Assembly: GCA_964591565.1 (NCBI GenBank)
Contig: CAZQEC010000007.1
Coordinates: 1 to 35,966 of the forward strand
Origin: CAZQEC01 sp964591565
GTDB taxonomy: Bacteria > Patescibacteriota > UBA1384 > CAJBMM01
Length of the DNA: 35,966 nucleotides
Direction of reading: 5' to 3'
Below the pieces are notes generated by a model that made no database searches, was not told the origin of the DNA, and saw nothing but the letters and a program-made list of their open reading frames with translations. Both the position numbers and the translations under genes were made by a program. Positions within the stretch are counted from its first letter, which is position 1, and every line of letters starts with the position of its first letter. This document shows positions 7,611 to 16,164 of this stretch, piece by piece.

Positions 7611-7690
7611 TCGAATAGTTCGACTTCGGAACGTTTGACGTTCCTACGTTCACTACTTAGGTGTATAGCTACTTCCACCCCCGAGGTGTA
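7611..7690. repeat. Two small hairpins and a full REP unit downstream of pilD
   Basis: TCGAATAGTTCGA (7611-7623) and GGAACGTTTGACGTTCC (7628-7644) are short palindromes; 7655-7690 is a full 36-nt REP in plus orientation, identical by eye to the complement of the left border of the RAYT element. No terminator T-run follows. Confidence 0.8.
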
Positions 7691-7759
7691 GGAGTGGAGG
7701 TGAATAGAGTTAAGTTCTTCAGTGACGATGAAATGAGGGCGGGGGCGTTCTGTTCTCCC

Positions 7760-7784
7760 CTCTCCCGCGAATGACGCGGAAGAG
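7760..7784. repeat. Hairpin downstream of the major pilin gene
   Basis: CTCTCCCGCG (7760-7769) pairs with CGCGGAAGAG (7775-7784) with one G-U-type mismatch and a 5-base loop. On the minus strand it lies about 25 bases past the pilin stop codon, so it could end or protect that mRNA, but there is no T-run. Confidence 0.5.
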
Positions 7785-7807
7785 ATGGGCAACAGAAAAT
7801 CAGACTA

Positions 7808-8329
7808 CTAGCGTTGCGTAACAACAAACCATGGAAAACCACCGACCCCTGCTGGTGCTCCAAAAAGACCGTCAATCCCACCAGCTGCCGTAGGCGCGGC
7901 ATATGTGCCATTGGCAGCAGCAGGAACTACAGTCGTTGTTAACTGCTTACCGACTGCAATATCGGCACACGCGTAGTTTGCGGCTACATCAGCGAATGGT
8001 ACTGCTAAATCAGTATTTGACGCAACATGCATACCGGCTGTGTCAAACCCTGTTCGAAGATCCCCAGCGAAGGCGACAGCCATCGCGGCTGTTTGGGTGT
8101 TGGCAAGTGTTACATTCGCCGCTCCACTTCGAGAGCACACAAACTGCGAGTAATCTGCAGAATGAGTAATCCACGCTTTAAGTACTGATTGAACATCAGA
8201 CTTTATCTTCGCATCTGCTGCGCGTTTGCGCGCACTTTGGGTGGCTGAAAGGGCGATCGTTGCCAAAATACCAATAATGGCAATAACCACCAACAGCTCA
8301 ATTAAGGTAAAACCTTTTCTTCGTAACAT
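7808..8329 (-). CDS. pilA: Major type IV pilin
   Basis: 173 residues with a classical short leader MLRRKG, cut before FTLIELLVVIAIIGILATIALSA: Gly at -1, Phe at +1, Glu at +5, and the long hydrophobic helix. ARKRAADAKIKSDVQSVLKAW continues the amphipathic helix, as in small CPR and Gram-positive-style pilins. Two Cys (CSRSG and YACAD) may form a disulfide. It has the best ribosome site in the window, AAGGAGG with a 7-base spacer, consistent with high expression of a fibre subunit. Of the four prepilin-like proteins here it is the only one with Gly at -1, which supports its being the main subunit. Confidence 0.93.
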   Translation of the reverse strand: MLRRKGFTLIELLVVIAIIGILATIALSATQSARKRAADAKIKSDVQSVLKAWITHSADYSQFVCSRSGAANVTLANTQTAAMAVAFAGDLRTGFDTAGMHVASNTDLAVPFADVAANYACADIAVGKQLTTTVVPAAANGTYAAPTAAGGIDGLFGAPAGVGGFPWFVVTQR

Positions 8330-8342
8330 AAAAATCCTCCTT

Positions 8343-9389
8343 GTAAACCACGTATCTCAAAAATCATGTTTTGATTATTGAGGCGCGATTTGAATAATAA
8401 ATAAATAAAACATTTTTTGTTTGAACTTACATTGTCCGTATCATAAACTGACTTTTTAGTTGCTCATTTCATTCGCAACAATAAATCCGTTTGTAGATTT
8501 CTCTCCGCCGGCTGGCGGATCGAAATGACAGATGGAACGTAAATTCATTTATACTTTCGTACTGCTACATCGACCTAAACCTGCAAAAAAGTTATCCACA
8601 GGCGTATTAGTACCTATATATAATGATCGAACAAATATCAGGAGATGTAAAGGGGACAGATGTAAATAGGAGGGGGGAATAAAATAATGAATTATGAATG
8701 ATTAATGATGAATCAAATTCGAATATCGAAACATATTCAGAAAATTAAAAACAACAAAATGATCAAAACAATAGTTCTCACTGGCGTTCGAACGATACTC
8801 GCTATTCGCTCATTTGTTCTCGCATAAGTTCGAACAATACTCGCATTGCATGTTTAATCTGGCTGGGGTACACTTTGATTGTCATCTTGACTCCGTGAGC
8901 TTTGTCGAGCGGGTGGAAAGATCTTTAAAGATTTCTCGACTACGAGGAAATAAGCGTCTCTACACTCGAACAGTAATATGGTTCGAGGTGCAAAGCACCG
9001 AGAACTAAACCCATGATACATGATACATTCTACCTGATACCTAATATGTCCATCACAAGCTTGCCCGCCCTTAAAACAGAATCTACCTGCTACCAACTAC
9101 GTCAACCAAAAACCAACCCGCCTCTGGCGGGAAAGCAATCTTTCGTAAGATAAAAATAGATTGCCGCCCTCCTACGCTAAAGCTACGGAAGGGCACAGCG
9201 TCGCTTACACTCCTCGCAATGACAGACGAGTATTCATTGAATTCACATTATTTCGTTTAAATAAATTTAGTGTGACTATTTTTTAACAATGGGGCCACGT
9301 AGCTGGATCTACCAATTCGGAACCTTCAGAACCTATCGTCGTTTTTTAAATTATTAATTAAAAATTATAAATTATTTTTTATGCCACCG
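8343..9389. other. 1.05-kb intergenic region of repeats, no convincing gene
   Basis: Holds a CCGCC-GGCTGGCGG-type palindrome near 8504, a perfect DnaA-box-like TTATCCACA at 8592-8600, a GGGGACAG/AGGAGGGGGG purine stretch near 8652-8678, a heptamer arm of TAATGAA/TTATGAA units at 8685-8712, GTTC...GAAC stem-loops with CTCGC-containing loops at 8775-8850, ATGATAC heptamers at 9013-9047, CCCGCCTCTGGCGGG near 9118, and a hairpin followed by CTCGCAATGAC near 9166-9224. Short open frames here are repeat-derived and have no protein-like features. Confidence 0.7.
9013..9047. repeat. Heptamer array (ATGATAC/CTGATAC family)
   Basis: Five 7-bp units, beginning with two exact ATGATAC copies; CTGATAC, which is the common unit of the arrays at 22133 and 31508, is the fourth. 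Confidence 0.65.
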
Positions 9390-9438
9390 GCTACCTGCTA
9401 CCTGCTACTAGCTACCAGCTACTGGCTACTGGCTATTC
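9390..9438. repeat. Heptamer array (GCTACCT family) abutting the pilC stop
   Basis: Seven 7-bp units starting GCTA: two GCTACCT, then GCTACTA, GCTACCA, GCTACTG twice and GCTATTC. It ends one base before the stop codon of pilC (complement of 9440-9442). Same family and same number of units as the perfect array at 2824-2872. Confidence 0.88.
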
Positions 9439-9439
9439 T

Positions 9440-10642
9440 TTACGCTCCAATTGAGGCAATGTTATAAATCGGGATCAAAATAGCAAAAATTAGCACGGCG
9501 ACGCCTATACCCAAAATAACCATCACAATTGGTTCAATTAAAGATGAAACGTTTTTGAGCCGATTTTCGGTTTCTTCGGTGTAATATTTAGCTAAATTAC
9601 CTAGCATGGTATCTACCCGCCCGGTTTGCTCCCCCACCGCCACCATTTGCCCAAAAAGCACCGGAAAACTTGAATTATTCATTAGTGGCGCACTCATTGG
9701 AATGCCGCGTTCTACTTCAGCCCTGACTTCATCTAACCCGCTTTTATAAACGATATTATTAACCACTTCGCTGACAATACGCAAGCTTTCCAGAATGGGA
9801 ATGCCCGCCCCCACCAAAAGCCCGAGCGTGCGCGTGGTACGCGCCATCATTGCAGAGACAACTGTGCCCGAAATAATTGGCGCGTGTAACACAAACCGAT
9901 CTTTGAGCGCTTTGCCTTTTGGCGTCGCTAAACCAATGCGGATCAAAAGCAATAAACCAACCACCACGATCAGAAAAATATACCAATACTTGACCATTGC
10001 ATCCGACAAGCTGATGAGTAATCGAGTGGCAAATGGCAATTGAGCCCCAGCTTCATCAAAAATGCCTTTAATGGTTGGGATAACCTTGATCATCATCAGC
10101 ACAGCCACCCCAATCATGGCTGAAATAATGAAGACCGGGTATGCCAACGCCCCTTTGAGCTTGCCTGAAAACGCTGAGTCTTTCTCTAATTGGGTCGCCA
10201 GCTCCAGTAATACCGCATCTAATTTACCAGTCGCTTCTCCTGAGCGCACGATTGAGACAAAAATACGATCGAAAGCTAATGGGTGCTTCGATAAAGCAGT
10301 CGAAAAGCTATAGCCACCCTCAATGTCGCGAATGACCGATGAAAGCACCGAGTGCATCGCCGGGTTTTTGGTCTGCATTAGAATGATGCTCAGTGCCTGC
10401 ACTAAAGGCAACCCAGCATCAATCATAGTGGCCAGTTGCCGCGCGAACTGGGCGCGCTGGCGCACACTAATTCTGCCGACCATTAGCAAAACGGACAGTG
10501 GCGATTTTTCGGGTTCCAGCGAGGTGACAACTAGCTTATTACGCATTAATAGTTTTTCGGCCGCTGTTTCATTAGCCGCTTGCACTTCACCGTGCACCAG
10601 CTGACCTTTATCGTTTTTAGCTTCGTATAAAAATTTGGACAA
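9440..10642 (-). CDS. pilC: Type IV pilus inner-membrane platform protein PilC (GspF family)
   Basis: 400 residues, the usual length. It has two GspF domains, each with a QRAQFARQLATMIDAGLPLVQAL-type motif; the second is ARTTRTLGLLVGAGIPILESL. Membrane segments lie near residues 165-190 and 215-240 and at the C-terminus (IVMVILGIGVAVLIFAILIPIY). PilC links the PilB/PilT motors to the growing fibre. The start is TTG at 10642, supported by AGGAA 8 bases upstream. It follows pilT at 543 bases, an unusually large gap filled with repeats, so it may have its own promoter there. Confidence 0.95.
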   Translation of the reverse strand: MSKFLYEAKNDKGQLVHGEVQAANETAAEKLLMRNKLVVTSLEPEKSPLSVLLMVGRISVRQRAQFARQLATMIDAGLPLVQALSIILMQTKNPAMHSVLSSVIRDIEGGYSFSTALSKHPLAFDRIFVSIVRSGEATGKLDAVLLELATQLEKDSAFSGKLKGALAYPVFIISAMIGVAVLMMIKVIPTIKGIFDEAGAQLPFATRLLISLSDAMVKYWYIFLIVVVGLLLLIRIGLATPKGKALKDRFVLHAPIISGTVVSAMMARTTRTLGLLVGAGIPILESLRIVSEVVNNIVYKSGLDEVRAEVERGIPMSAPLMNNSSFPVLFGQMVAVGEQTGRVDTMLGNLAKYYTEETENRLKNVSSLIEPIVMVILGIGVAVLIFAILIPIYNIASIGA

Positions 10643-10667
10643 AGATTATTTCCTATTTATTATATTC

Positions 10668-10835
10668 GTCATTGCGAGCGCGAGCTGAATTACTTTGGTA
10701 ATTCGTCGCTACCGCGAAGTAAGCGTGGCAATCTGATCCTTCAGGATTTCAATACGGTGCTAAAGCACCAGTTTGCTTCGCAATAGCGACGAATTCTTAG
10801 CAAAATTCAGCGTCGCTCACTCTCCTCGCAATGAC
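10668..10835. repeat. 168-bp long inverted-repeat element
   Basis: GTCATTGCGAG (10668-10678) pairs with CTCGCAATGAC (10825-10835), and pairing continues inward through GCTGAATT and GAATTCGTCGCTA-type segments on both sides. The centre contains ATCCTTCAGGAT and GGTGCTAAAGCACC palindromes. It is MITE-like and encodes nothing. Outer ends match the dispersed CGCAATGAC repeat ends near 1460 and 9220. Confidence 0.75.
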
Positions 10836-10929
10836 AGCAGGTATGATTTGTTAATAGATTTCTTTCGCGCGCTGTGCTTGGTCGAAATGACGGATTGGAT
10901 GTAAACCCGTGCTAGTCGTTGATTTATTA

Positions 10930-11195
10930 AGCTAATACACCATACTCGCTTCGCGAGGCTCATTGGTTTCACCATCCTTCTTCGCAGGAGTTAACTCGCT
11001 GAAAGCTCGTTACCTTATGGTTGCAACTCATTTTATTCGTCGCAACCCTGCGATAGTCGGTGGTAAACCATACTCACTATTGCAAGAAATAACTCACATT
11101 CGTTCGTTATTTAATTATTATAACTCATTTCATTCGTTATAATCTTGCAATGCTCGTTGGTTTATTAGCAATCGCAAAGCGATTGCTAATAAACC
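10930..11195. repeat. Nested stem-loops with variable arms and conserved loops
   Basis: A chain of short inverted repeats whose arms differ but whose loops share an ACTC...TTCGT pattern: arms GGTTGC/GCAACC near 11031, ATAAC/GTTAT near 11089, TTATAAC/GTTATAA near 11119, all inside a larger TTGCAAGA/TCTTGCAA pairing. The last is a perfect 17-bp palindrome arm pair, 11159-11175 and 11179-11195, which contains the stop codon of pilT. Confidence 0.65.
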
Positions 11196-12253
11196 ATCAT
11201 CTTCAACGCCTTGGGGTCTAGTGACCACATTAAGGCATTGTCAATGGTAATTTCACCGCGGCTCACCAGCTCCGCCAACACCTTATCCAAACTAATCATT
11301 CCTTCCGCCGCGCTAGTTTGAATAATGTTTGGCAGTTGATGTGTTTTACCCTCGCGAATAGTGTTGCGCACCGCCGAATTAGCAATCATCATCTCAGCCG
11401 CCACTACTCGCCCACCCCCAATTTTGGGTATCAACCGCTGTGATACAACGCCCAAAAGGACGCTCGCCAGCTGAGCCCGCACTTGAGCTTGCTGGTGCGG
11501 CGGAAAAATGTCGATAATGCGGTCGGCCGTTTGTGCCGCCGAGTTGGTGTGCAAAGTAGTAAACACCAAATGCCCCGTTTCTGCGATCGTTAACGCCGCT
11601 TCAACCGTTTCTAAATCGCGCATTTCCCCAATTAGTACCACATCCGGATCTTCTCGCAAAGATGCCCTGAGAGCCCGAGCGAACGAATTGGTATCTTGCC
11701 CCACTTCACGCTGGGTCACAATACTTTTTTTGTGCTTAAACACGTACTCAATCGGATCTTCAATGGTAATAATGCGCCCACGCCTGGTTTCATTTATAAC
11801 GTTCATCATAGCCGCCAGCGTAGTGGATTTACCGTGACCAGTCGGACCAGTAATAATGACAAAACCCTGACCAGCCGAAGCAAATCGTTCTAAAACTGGC
11901 GGCAATCCCAATTGAGCAAAGTTGCGAATTTCAAGCGGAATTAAGCGTAATGAAAGCGCCAATGTACCAGATTGCATATAAGCATTGGCTCGAAAACGAA
12001 ACTCCTTGTAACCAAATGAAAAATCTAGTTCTTTACGCTCCAAAAACAACTTTTGCATATTTTCGTCAAGCAAACCGAGTACCAGAGCATCAGCTATTTT
12101 AGCATCAATCAGTGGCTCGTCTGCTAAAGGAGCTAGGGCACCATCAATACGCAGAGTCGGATTAATGCCGACAACAATGTGTAAATCGGAAGCTTTTCCA
12201 GTTATCGTTTGATCGAGCAGGCGCCCCATTTCAGGCGAAACTGTAGCCGGCAT
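11186..12253 (-). CDS. pilT: Type IV pilus retraction ATPase PilT
   Basis: 355 residues, normal for PilT. Walker A GPTGHGKST (about 136-144), Asp box IITIEDPIEYVF, Walker B DPDVVLIGEMRD (about 200-211) and His box TGHLVFTTLHTNSAAQTADRIID are all intact. The N-terminal domain KASDLHIVVGINPTLRIDG is the PilT-type start. PilT hexamers depolymerise the fibre, giving twitching or DNA uptake. ATG at 12253 has GGAGGG 9 bases upstream. It follows pilB after a 200-base repeat element. The last residues (MMVY) and stop codon lie in a perfect inverted repeat. Confidence 0.97.
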   Translation of the reverse strand: MPATVSPEMGRLLDQTITGKASDLHIVVGINPTLRIDGALAPLADEPLIDAKIADALVLGLLDENMQKLFLERKELDFSFGYKEFRFRANAYMQSGTLALSLRLIPLEIRNFAQLGLPPVLERFASAGQGFVIITGPTGHGKSTTLAAMMNVINETRRGRIITIEDPIEYVFKHKKSIVTQREVGQDTNSFARALRASLREDPDVVLIGEMRDLETVEAALTIAETGHLVFTTLHTNSAAQTADRIIDIFPPHQQAQVRAQLASVLLGVVSQRLIPKIGGGRVVAAEMMIANSAVRNTIREGKTHQLPNIIQTSAAEGMISLDKVLAELVSRGEITIDNALMWSLDPKALKMMVY

Positions 12254-12326
12254 AAAATTATCCCTCCAATTTCACATCACTTTAATATATCTATTGTAAC
12301 ACCTTCATTATGTATAGCAAATGAAC

Positions 12327-12448
12327 AAATGGATAAGTCATAAATCATAATGCATAATATTGGTATTTTGCTAAAGCAAAATGAATCATTATAAATTGTG
12401 GCATAGCCACACCATTATTATGCATTATCCATTATCATTTATGCATTT
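12327..12448. repeat. Inverted heptamer element between pilB and pilT
   Basis: Left arm 12327-12361 and right arm 12414-12448 are each five 7-bp units (consensus TAATGCA, first unit AAATGGA or AAATGCA) in opposite orientation, so the transcript could fold into a long imperfect hairpin. Between them are palindromes ATTTTGCTAAAGCAAAAT and TGTGGCATAGCCACA. The right arm ends 4 bases from the pilB stop codon (complement of 12453-12455). Confidence 0.85.
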
Positions 12449-12452
12449 CTTC

Positions 12453-15257
12453 TCACGTGCTCGTCTCCCGCAGAACCTCATCTACCGTCGTCAATCCCGC
12501 CAACGCTTTTAACAAACCGTCTTGCTTCATGGTAATCATGCCTTCTTTGATGGCAGTGGCTTGAATTTCCGTCGCTGCCACTTTGCGCACCGCCAAATCT
12601 TCAATGGCGTCGCTCATGGGCATCACTTCATAAATGCCAATTCTTCCTTTGTAACCATTTTGACAACGTTCACAACCCTTACCATGAAAAAACTGCATCG
12701 GGTTAGTGACACGTGCCAAATCTTTCGGCGTGTTTGGCGGTATTTTATCCAACTCGGCTTTAATCTCATCTACTACAGCTTGAGGCAACTGGGTTTGCTC
12801 TTTGCAATTCTGACAAACCTTACGCACCAAACGCTGGGCTTCAACCACATTAACCGACGAGGTAATCAAAAACGGTTCGACGCCCATATTGATTAAGCGC
12901 GGCAAGGCCCCGGGAGCATCGTTGGTATGCAATGTGGATAACACCAAGTGCCCAGTCAGTGCGGCGTGCGTCGCCATACTAGCCGTTTCGGTGTCACGAA
13001 TTTCTCCCACCATTATAATGTTTGGATCTTGCCGTAACACCGAACGTAAGCCTTCGGCAAAGGTAAAACCAATTTTGGGCTTAATTTGGGACTGATTGAC
13101 GCCGGCAATTTCATACTCGACTGGGTCCTCCAACGTAATAATATTAACCGTCGGCACGCTGATGCGATTCAAAATAGCGTAAAGCGTGGTTGATTTACCC
13201 GATCCCGTCGGTCCGGTTGACAGCACAATGCCGTACGGTTTTTTAATGGCATCAATAATGCAGTCAAACGCCCGTCCCACTACCCCTAACTCTTCAAGCG
13301 ACATAATGCCATGAGATTTGTCTAAAATACGCATTACAATTTTTTCGCCGTGCACCATTGGCATTGAAGATACCCGCAAGTCTACTTCACGATCTTTAAA
13401 CTTAACGTCGAATCGTCCGTCCTGTGGAATGCGGGTCTCATCAATTTTTAGCTTAGATAATATCTTAATACGACTGACAATGGCCGCTTGTTGTTCGAGA
13501 GATAAATGTGCCACGTCTTGTAACATACCATCAACCCGATAGCGCACGCGCACATCGCCGGCTTCAGCTTCGATGTGTACATCTGAAGCGCGTAGTGTAA
13601 TGGCGTAACTAACGATAGCCGCCACAATTTTTGGCACGTAGCCCGACTTAATAATTTCTTGCAACTCCTCCAAAGAAGTGACGTCTTTTTCGAGCATTGC
13701 CCCTAAATCATTATCTTCTTCTAACTTTTGCTCACTAGACCGCGCCACCGGCTGATACGCTCCACCGCTTACTTTTGCTTGTTGAATAGCCGCGCTGTAT
13801 TGCTTGACGTTTGCTTGTACAAAGGTCGGTCCAGTCGCTCCCGCAGTCGGCGACTTTAGCGGTTCAGGTGCTTTGGTGGCCGGATTGGCTGGCGCGACAA
13901 GCGGTTGGTTAATAGTTGACGCAGGCGGTAACACGTCTGGTGGCGGTGTAGTTGGTTTAGGCACTTGCTCTACCAACTCTTGGGTAATAATGCGCGGTTT
14001 TGGCTGAATGCCGAGTGACGTAAAAAACCGACTGGTTAAATTTGCAGTCTCTCCACTGGCGTCGTTAAGCAAAGCCACATTTGGCGATCCGGAAATGGCT
14101 GATTTCGTCGCGAGAGCTTGACTGGCTAATTCTTCGGCCTTTGGTTTGGATACGAGCGACTGTTCTGACGCGCTACTAGGCAAATAAAGCTCAAGCGCGA
14201 AATCCAAATCTTGAACACTGGCTTGATAAACCTCAAGTTTAATTTGATTATGCAGTTCAATCCAGCGCCATATACGTTCGCAGTTTGGATCGCGTAAATT
14301 TTCTGCCGCGACGAGGTAAGTGCGATTGTTCTGACCAAATACTACGAATCGGTACTTTTGCGCAACCTCCACAGGAATTTTATGTAGCACAACGGAGTCA
14401 ATTTTTCGCTTAGTCAAATTGGCGTCACCTAAACTGACAAAATACTCCGTTGGATATTGGTTCAGGGCTAATTCCAATGACTTGGTGTCGGTGGTGTAAA
14501 TTTGTAGTCGAATATGGTTGGCGGTTTCCAAATAGCGCCACAGCTTCAGCAAATCTTCATTTTTCGGATTTTCAGCCGCCACTGAATAAACGGTGTCGGC
14601 GCTCGAAAACGCCACAAATCTATATTTTCGCGCCAACTTTTCCGGCACTTTTTGTAAAATGGGCACCGAAATAGCTTTGCCGACTAAATCTACTTTGCCT
14701 AAAGATATAAGATGACTGTACGTCTCTTTTACGGGCGCTTTGACACTCGCCTCTGCCGGTTTGGAAACGGGCGGGATTTTGGCTTGCGGATATTTTGCCA
14801 TCACTCGTGCGTATTCGCCTTTGGGCGTCATCACTAATTTAAATTGATAGCCAGTTGATTTTTTTAAACCAGCCAAAATGCCCGGTTGATTTTCTTTAAT
14901 ATGCATCGGATCCGCAATGGCGACAAAAAGATTATTTTGCTCCAGTTTGTAAGCTACCAACATATATTGACGACACACCTCGAGCGAAATGAGCTTAATG
15001 ACTGCCTCGTCCACCTCACCGAGAGTCGAAACATAAGGGATATTAAAGATGCGAGCGTACGCTTGATTAATGGCCGCCTCTGGCACCACTTTATGGGTTA
15101 GTAAATATTGAATGAATATCTTATCTTCCGACCAGTTGGAAAGTGACGAACTCAAATCTTGAGCAGTCTCTGACGATATTGCGCCTTGCTCCAAAAGCGT
15201 TGTCACAAGTTTAGACCGATGATCAGATTTGGGTGGAAGAAAGCTGGTTTGAGCCAT
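12453..15257 (-). CDS. pilB: Type IV pilus extension ATPase PilB, with expanded N-terminus
   Basis: 934 residues, against roughly 560-600 for typical PilB. The catalytic half has Walker A GPTGSGKSTT (about 681-690), Asp box ITLEDPVEYE (about 708), Walker B QDPNIIMVGEIRD (about 741-754), His box TGHLVLSTLHTND (about 766), and a zinc site CQNC (about 813) plus CERC (about 862). The N-terminus has a T2SSE_N/MshEN-like domain (1-160) and two further copies of about 91 residues (178-268 and 269-361), each with SLG..(L)..K..S...L.K.P...A.KYRFV....TY.VAAEN. A Pro-rich linker (about 400-480) follows. MshEN domains bind cyclic-di-GMP in other bacteria; binding here is not shown. ATG at 15257 has only a weak AGGCGG site. 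Confidence 0.96.
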   Translation of the reverse strand: MAQTSFLPPKSDHRSKLVTTLLEQGAISSETAQDLSSSLSNWSEDKIFIQYLLTHKVVPEAAINQAYARIFNIPYVSTLGEVDEAVIKLISLEVCRQYMLVAYKLEQNNLFVAIADPMHIKENQPGILAGLKKSTGYQFKLVMTPKGEYARVMAKYPQAKIPPVSKPAEASVKAPVKETYSHLISLGKVDLVGKAISVPILQKVPEKLARKYRFVAFSSADTVYSVAAENPKNEDLLKLWRYLETANHIRLQIYTTDTKSLELALNQYPTEYFVSLGDANLTKRKIDSVVLHKIPVEVAQKYRFVVFGQNNRTYLVAAENLRDPNCERIWRWIELHNQIKLEVYQASVQDLDFALELYLPSSASEQSLVSKPKAEELASQALATKSAISGSPNVALLNDASGETANLTSRFFTSLGIQPKPRIITQELVEQVPKPTTPPPDVLPPASTINQPLVAPANPATKAPEPLKSPTAGATGPTFVQANVKQYSAAIQQAKVSGGAYQPVARSSEQKLEEDNDLGAMLEKDVTSLEELQEIIKSGYVPKIVAAIVSYAITLRASDVHIEAEAGDVRVRYRVDGMLQDVAHLSLEQQAAIVSRIKILSKLKIDETRIPQDGRFDVKFKDREVDLRVSSMPMVHGEKIVMRILDKSHGIMSLEELGVVGRAFDCIIDAIKKPYGIVLSTGPTGSGKSTTLYAILNRISVPTVNIITLEDPVEYEIAGVNQSQIKPKIGFTFAEGLRSVLRQDPNIIMVGEIRDTETASMATHAALTGHLVLSTLHTNDAPGALPRLINMGVEPFLITSSVNVVEAQRLVRKVCQNCKEQTQLPQAVVDEIKAELDKIPPNTPKDLARVTNPMQFFHGKGCERCQNGYKGRIGIYEVMPMSDAIEDLAVRKVAATEIQATAIKEGMITMKQDGLLKALAGLTTVDEVLRETST

Positions 15258-15265
15258 GCGGCCGC

Positions 15266-15538
15266 CTATTGTACTGATTCAAATAACGGCGACGGAGCAG
15301 TCGGTAAATTGTCGGCAGTTAGTGGCACTTTACCGGAAATTGAAAGACTGGACACAAAGCCGCTGGCCGCACTAGCCGCATCGTTCACCGCTTTACCAGT
15401 TATTGCACTCGCAGGCGGAGTGCTCACAATCGGTATTTCATCCGCGGTCGGCTTGCCGGACTCCACCTCGTACCAGGTTAAGCCAATCAAAGCGACTACA
15501 ACCAAGATCATTGTCATTAAAGGATAATATTGTTTCAT
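15266..15538 (-). CDS. Small membrane-anchored pilus-cluster protein (PilP position)
   Basis: About 90 residues: MKQYYPLMTMILVVVALIGLTWYEV is one N-terminal membrane segment, followed by an Ala/Ser/Pro-rich tail ending in PTAPSPLFESVQ. No domain is recognised. ATG at 15538 is chosen because GGGG lies 5 bases upstream; ATG at 15562 would add eight residues without a ribosome site. It lies between the PilO-like gene and pilB, where PilP is found in diderm operons, but it lacks the lipobox and the beta domain of PilP, so only a placement analogy is made. Confidence 0.65.
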   Translation of the reverse strand: MKQYYPLMTMILVVVALIGLTWYEVESGKPTADEIPIVSTPPASAITGKAVNDAASAASGFVSSLSISGKVPLTADNLPTAPSPLFESVQ

Positions 15539-15572
15539 ACTAACCCCACTCGATCTATACATTCTGTTGTTA

Positions 15573-15614
15573 TTCTATTTTCCATCTTCTATCTTCCAAC
15601 TTCTATCTTCTGAC
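15573..15614. repeat. Heptamer array (TTCTATC family) running into the pilO 3' end
   Basis: Six 7-bp units starting TTC (TTCTATT, TTCCATC, TTCTATC, TTCCAAC, TTCTATC, TTCTGAC). The TAG stop of the PilO-like gene (complement of 15589-15591) is in the third unit, and the last eight codons (QKIEVGR and its neighbour) are encoded by the rest of the array. Confidence 0.85.
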
Positions 15615-16164
15615 TGGTTTGACTGTACGCCACCAGCGACATGGTCACGGTCACCGCATTGGCGGGCGCGCCTTCGCTTGAATCTGGGCTTAACGCCAAT
15701 GTTTTAATACTGACTGGACGAATACTCTTATACAGCACATCGAGTACTGAAGATAATTTTGACGCATCACCTTTTAACACCAGTGAAAATGGGGTTTCAA
15801 TTAAACCACTTTCCGACGTACCGGTTTTAGTTGCTGAAAGACTAGGTGTAAAAGAAACGAGCTTAAAATCGCTTTGCGACAGTACCAATTGTTCAATGTG
15901 TTCAATCAAATCTGGAATAGAATCGCCCCGAGGCAGGCCGACGGACATTAGCAAATCAACCGATTGTTCGAGTTTTGATAATGGTGGTTTGAGCTCTTTA
16001 ATTTTTTCTAAACGTGCTTCTTTGGCGGTAATTTCAGCGGTTAGCTGGTTTTTAAGCACAATCTGCCCCCGATGTTTAGCGACCAAAAAATAATGCACCA
16101 CGCCGAACGCGCCAATCATCACTAAAATTGATATCAACAACCCATTTTTTGCCAAGTTTTTCAT
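15589..16164 (-). CDS. pilO: PilO-like pilus alignment protein
   Basis: 191 residues with one membrane segment (LLISILVMIGAFGVVHYFLV), a coiled coil (LKNQLTAEITAKEARLEKIKELKPPLSKLEQSVDLL) and a C-terminal ferredoxin-like region in which LPRGDSIPDLIEHIEQLVLSQSDFKLVSF is the typical PilO pattern. PilO pairs with PilN to link cytoplasmic motor parts to the fibre. Its ATG overlaps the PilN-like stop by 4 bases (ATGA), so the two are translationally coupled. The C-terminus is encoded by a heptamer array. Confidence 0.85.
   Translation of the reverse strand: MKNLAKNGLLISILVMIGAFGVVHYFLVAKHRGQIVLKNQLTAEITAKEARLEKIKELKPPLSKLEQSVDLLMSVGLPRGDSIPDLIEHIEQLVLSQSDFKLVSFTPSLSATKTGTSESGLIETPFSLVLKGDASKLSSVLDVLYKSIRPVSIKTLALSPDSSEGAPANAVTVTMSLVAYSQTSQKIEVGR

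Noticed and set aside
8687..8701. ATG with a strong AGGAGGGGGG upstream
   Set aside because: The frame stops after four codons and is part of a TAATGAA heptamer run.
8814..9096. Short open frames in the pilA-pilC gap
   Set aside because: Built from dispersed stem-loops and heptamers; no domain and no start site.
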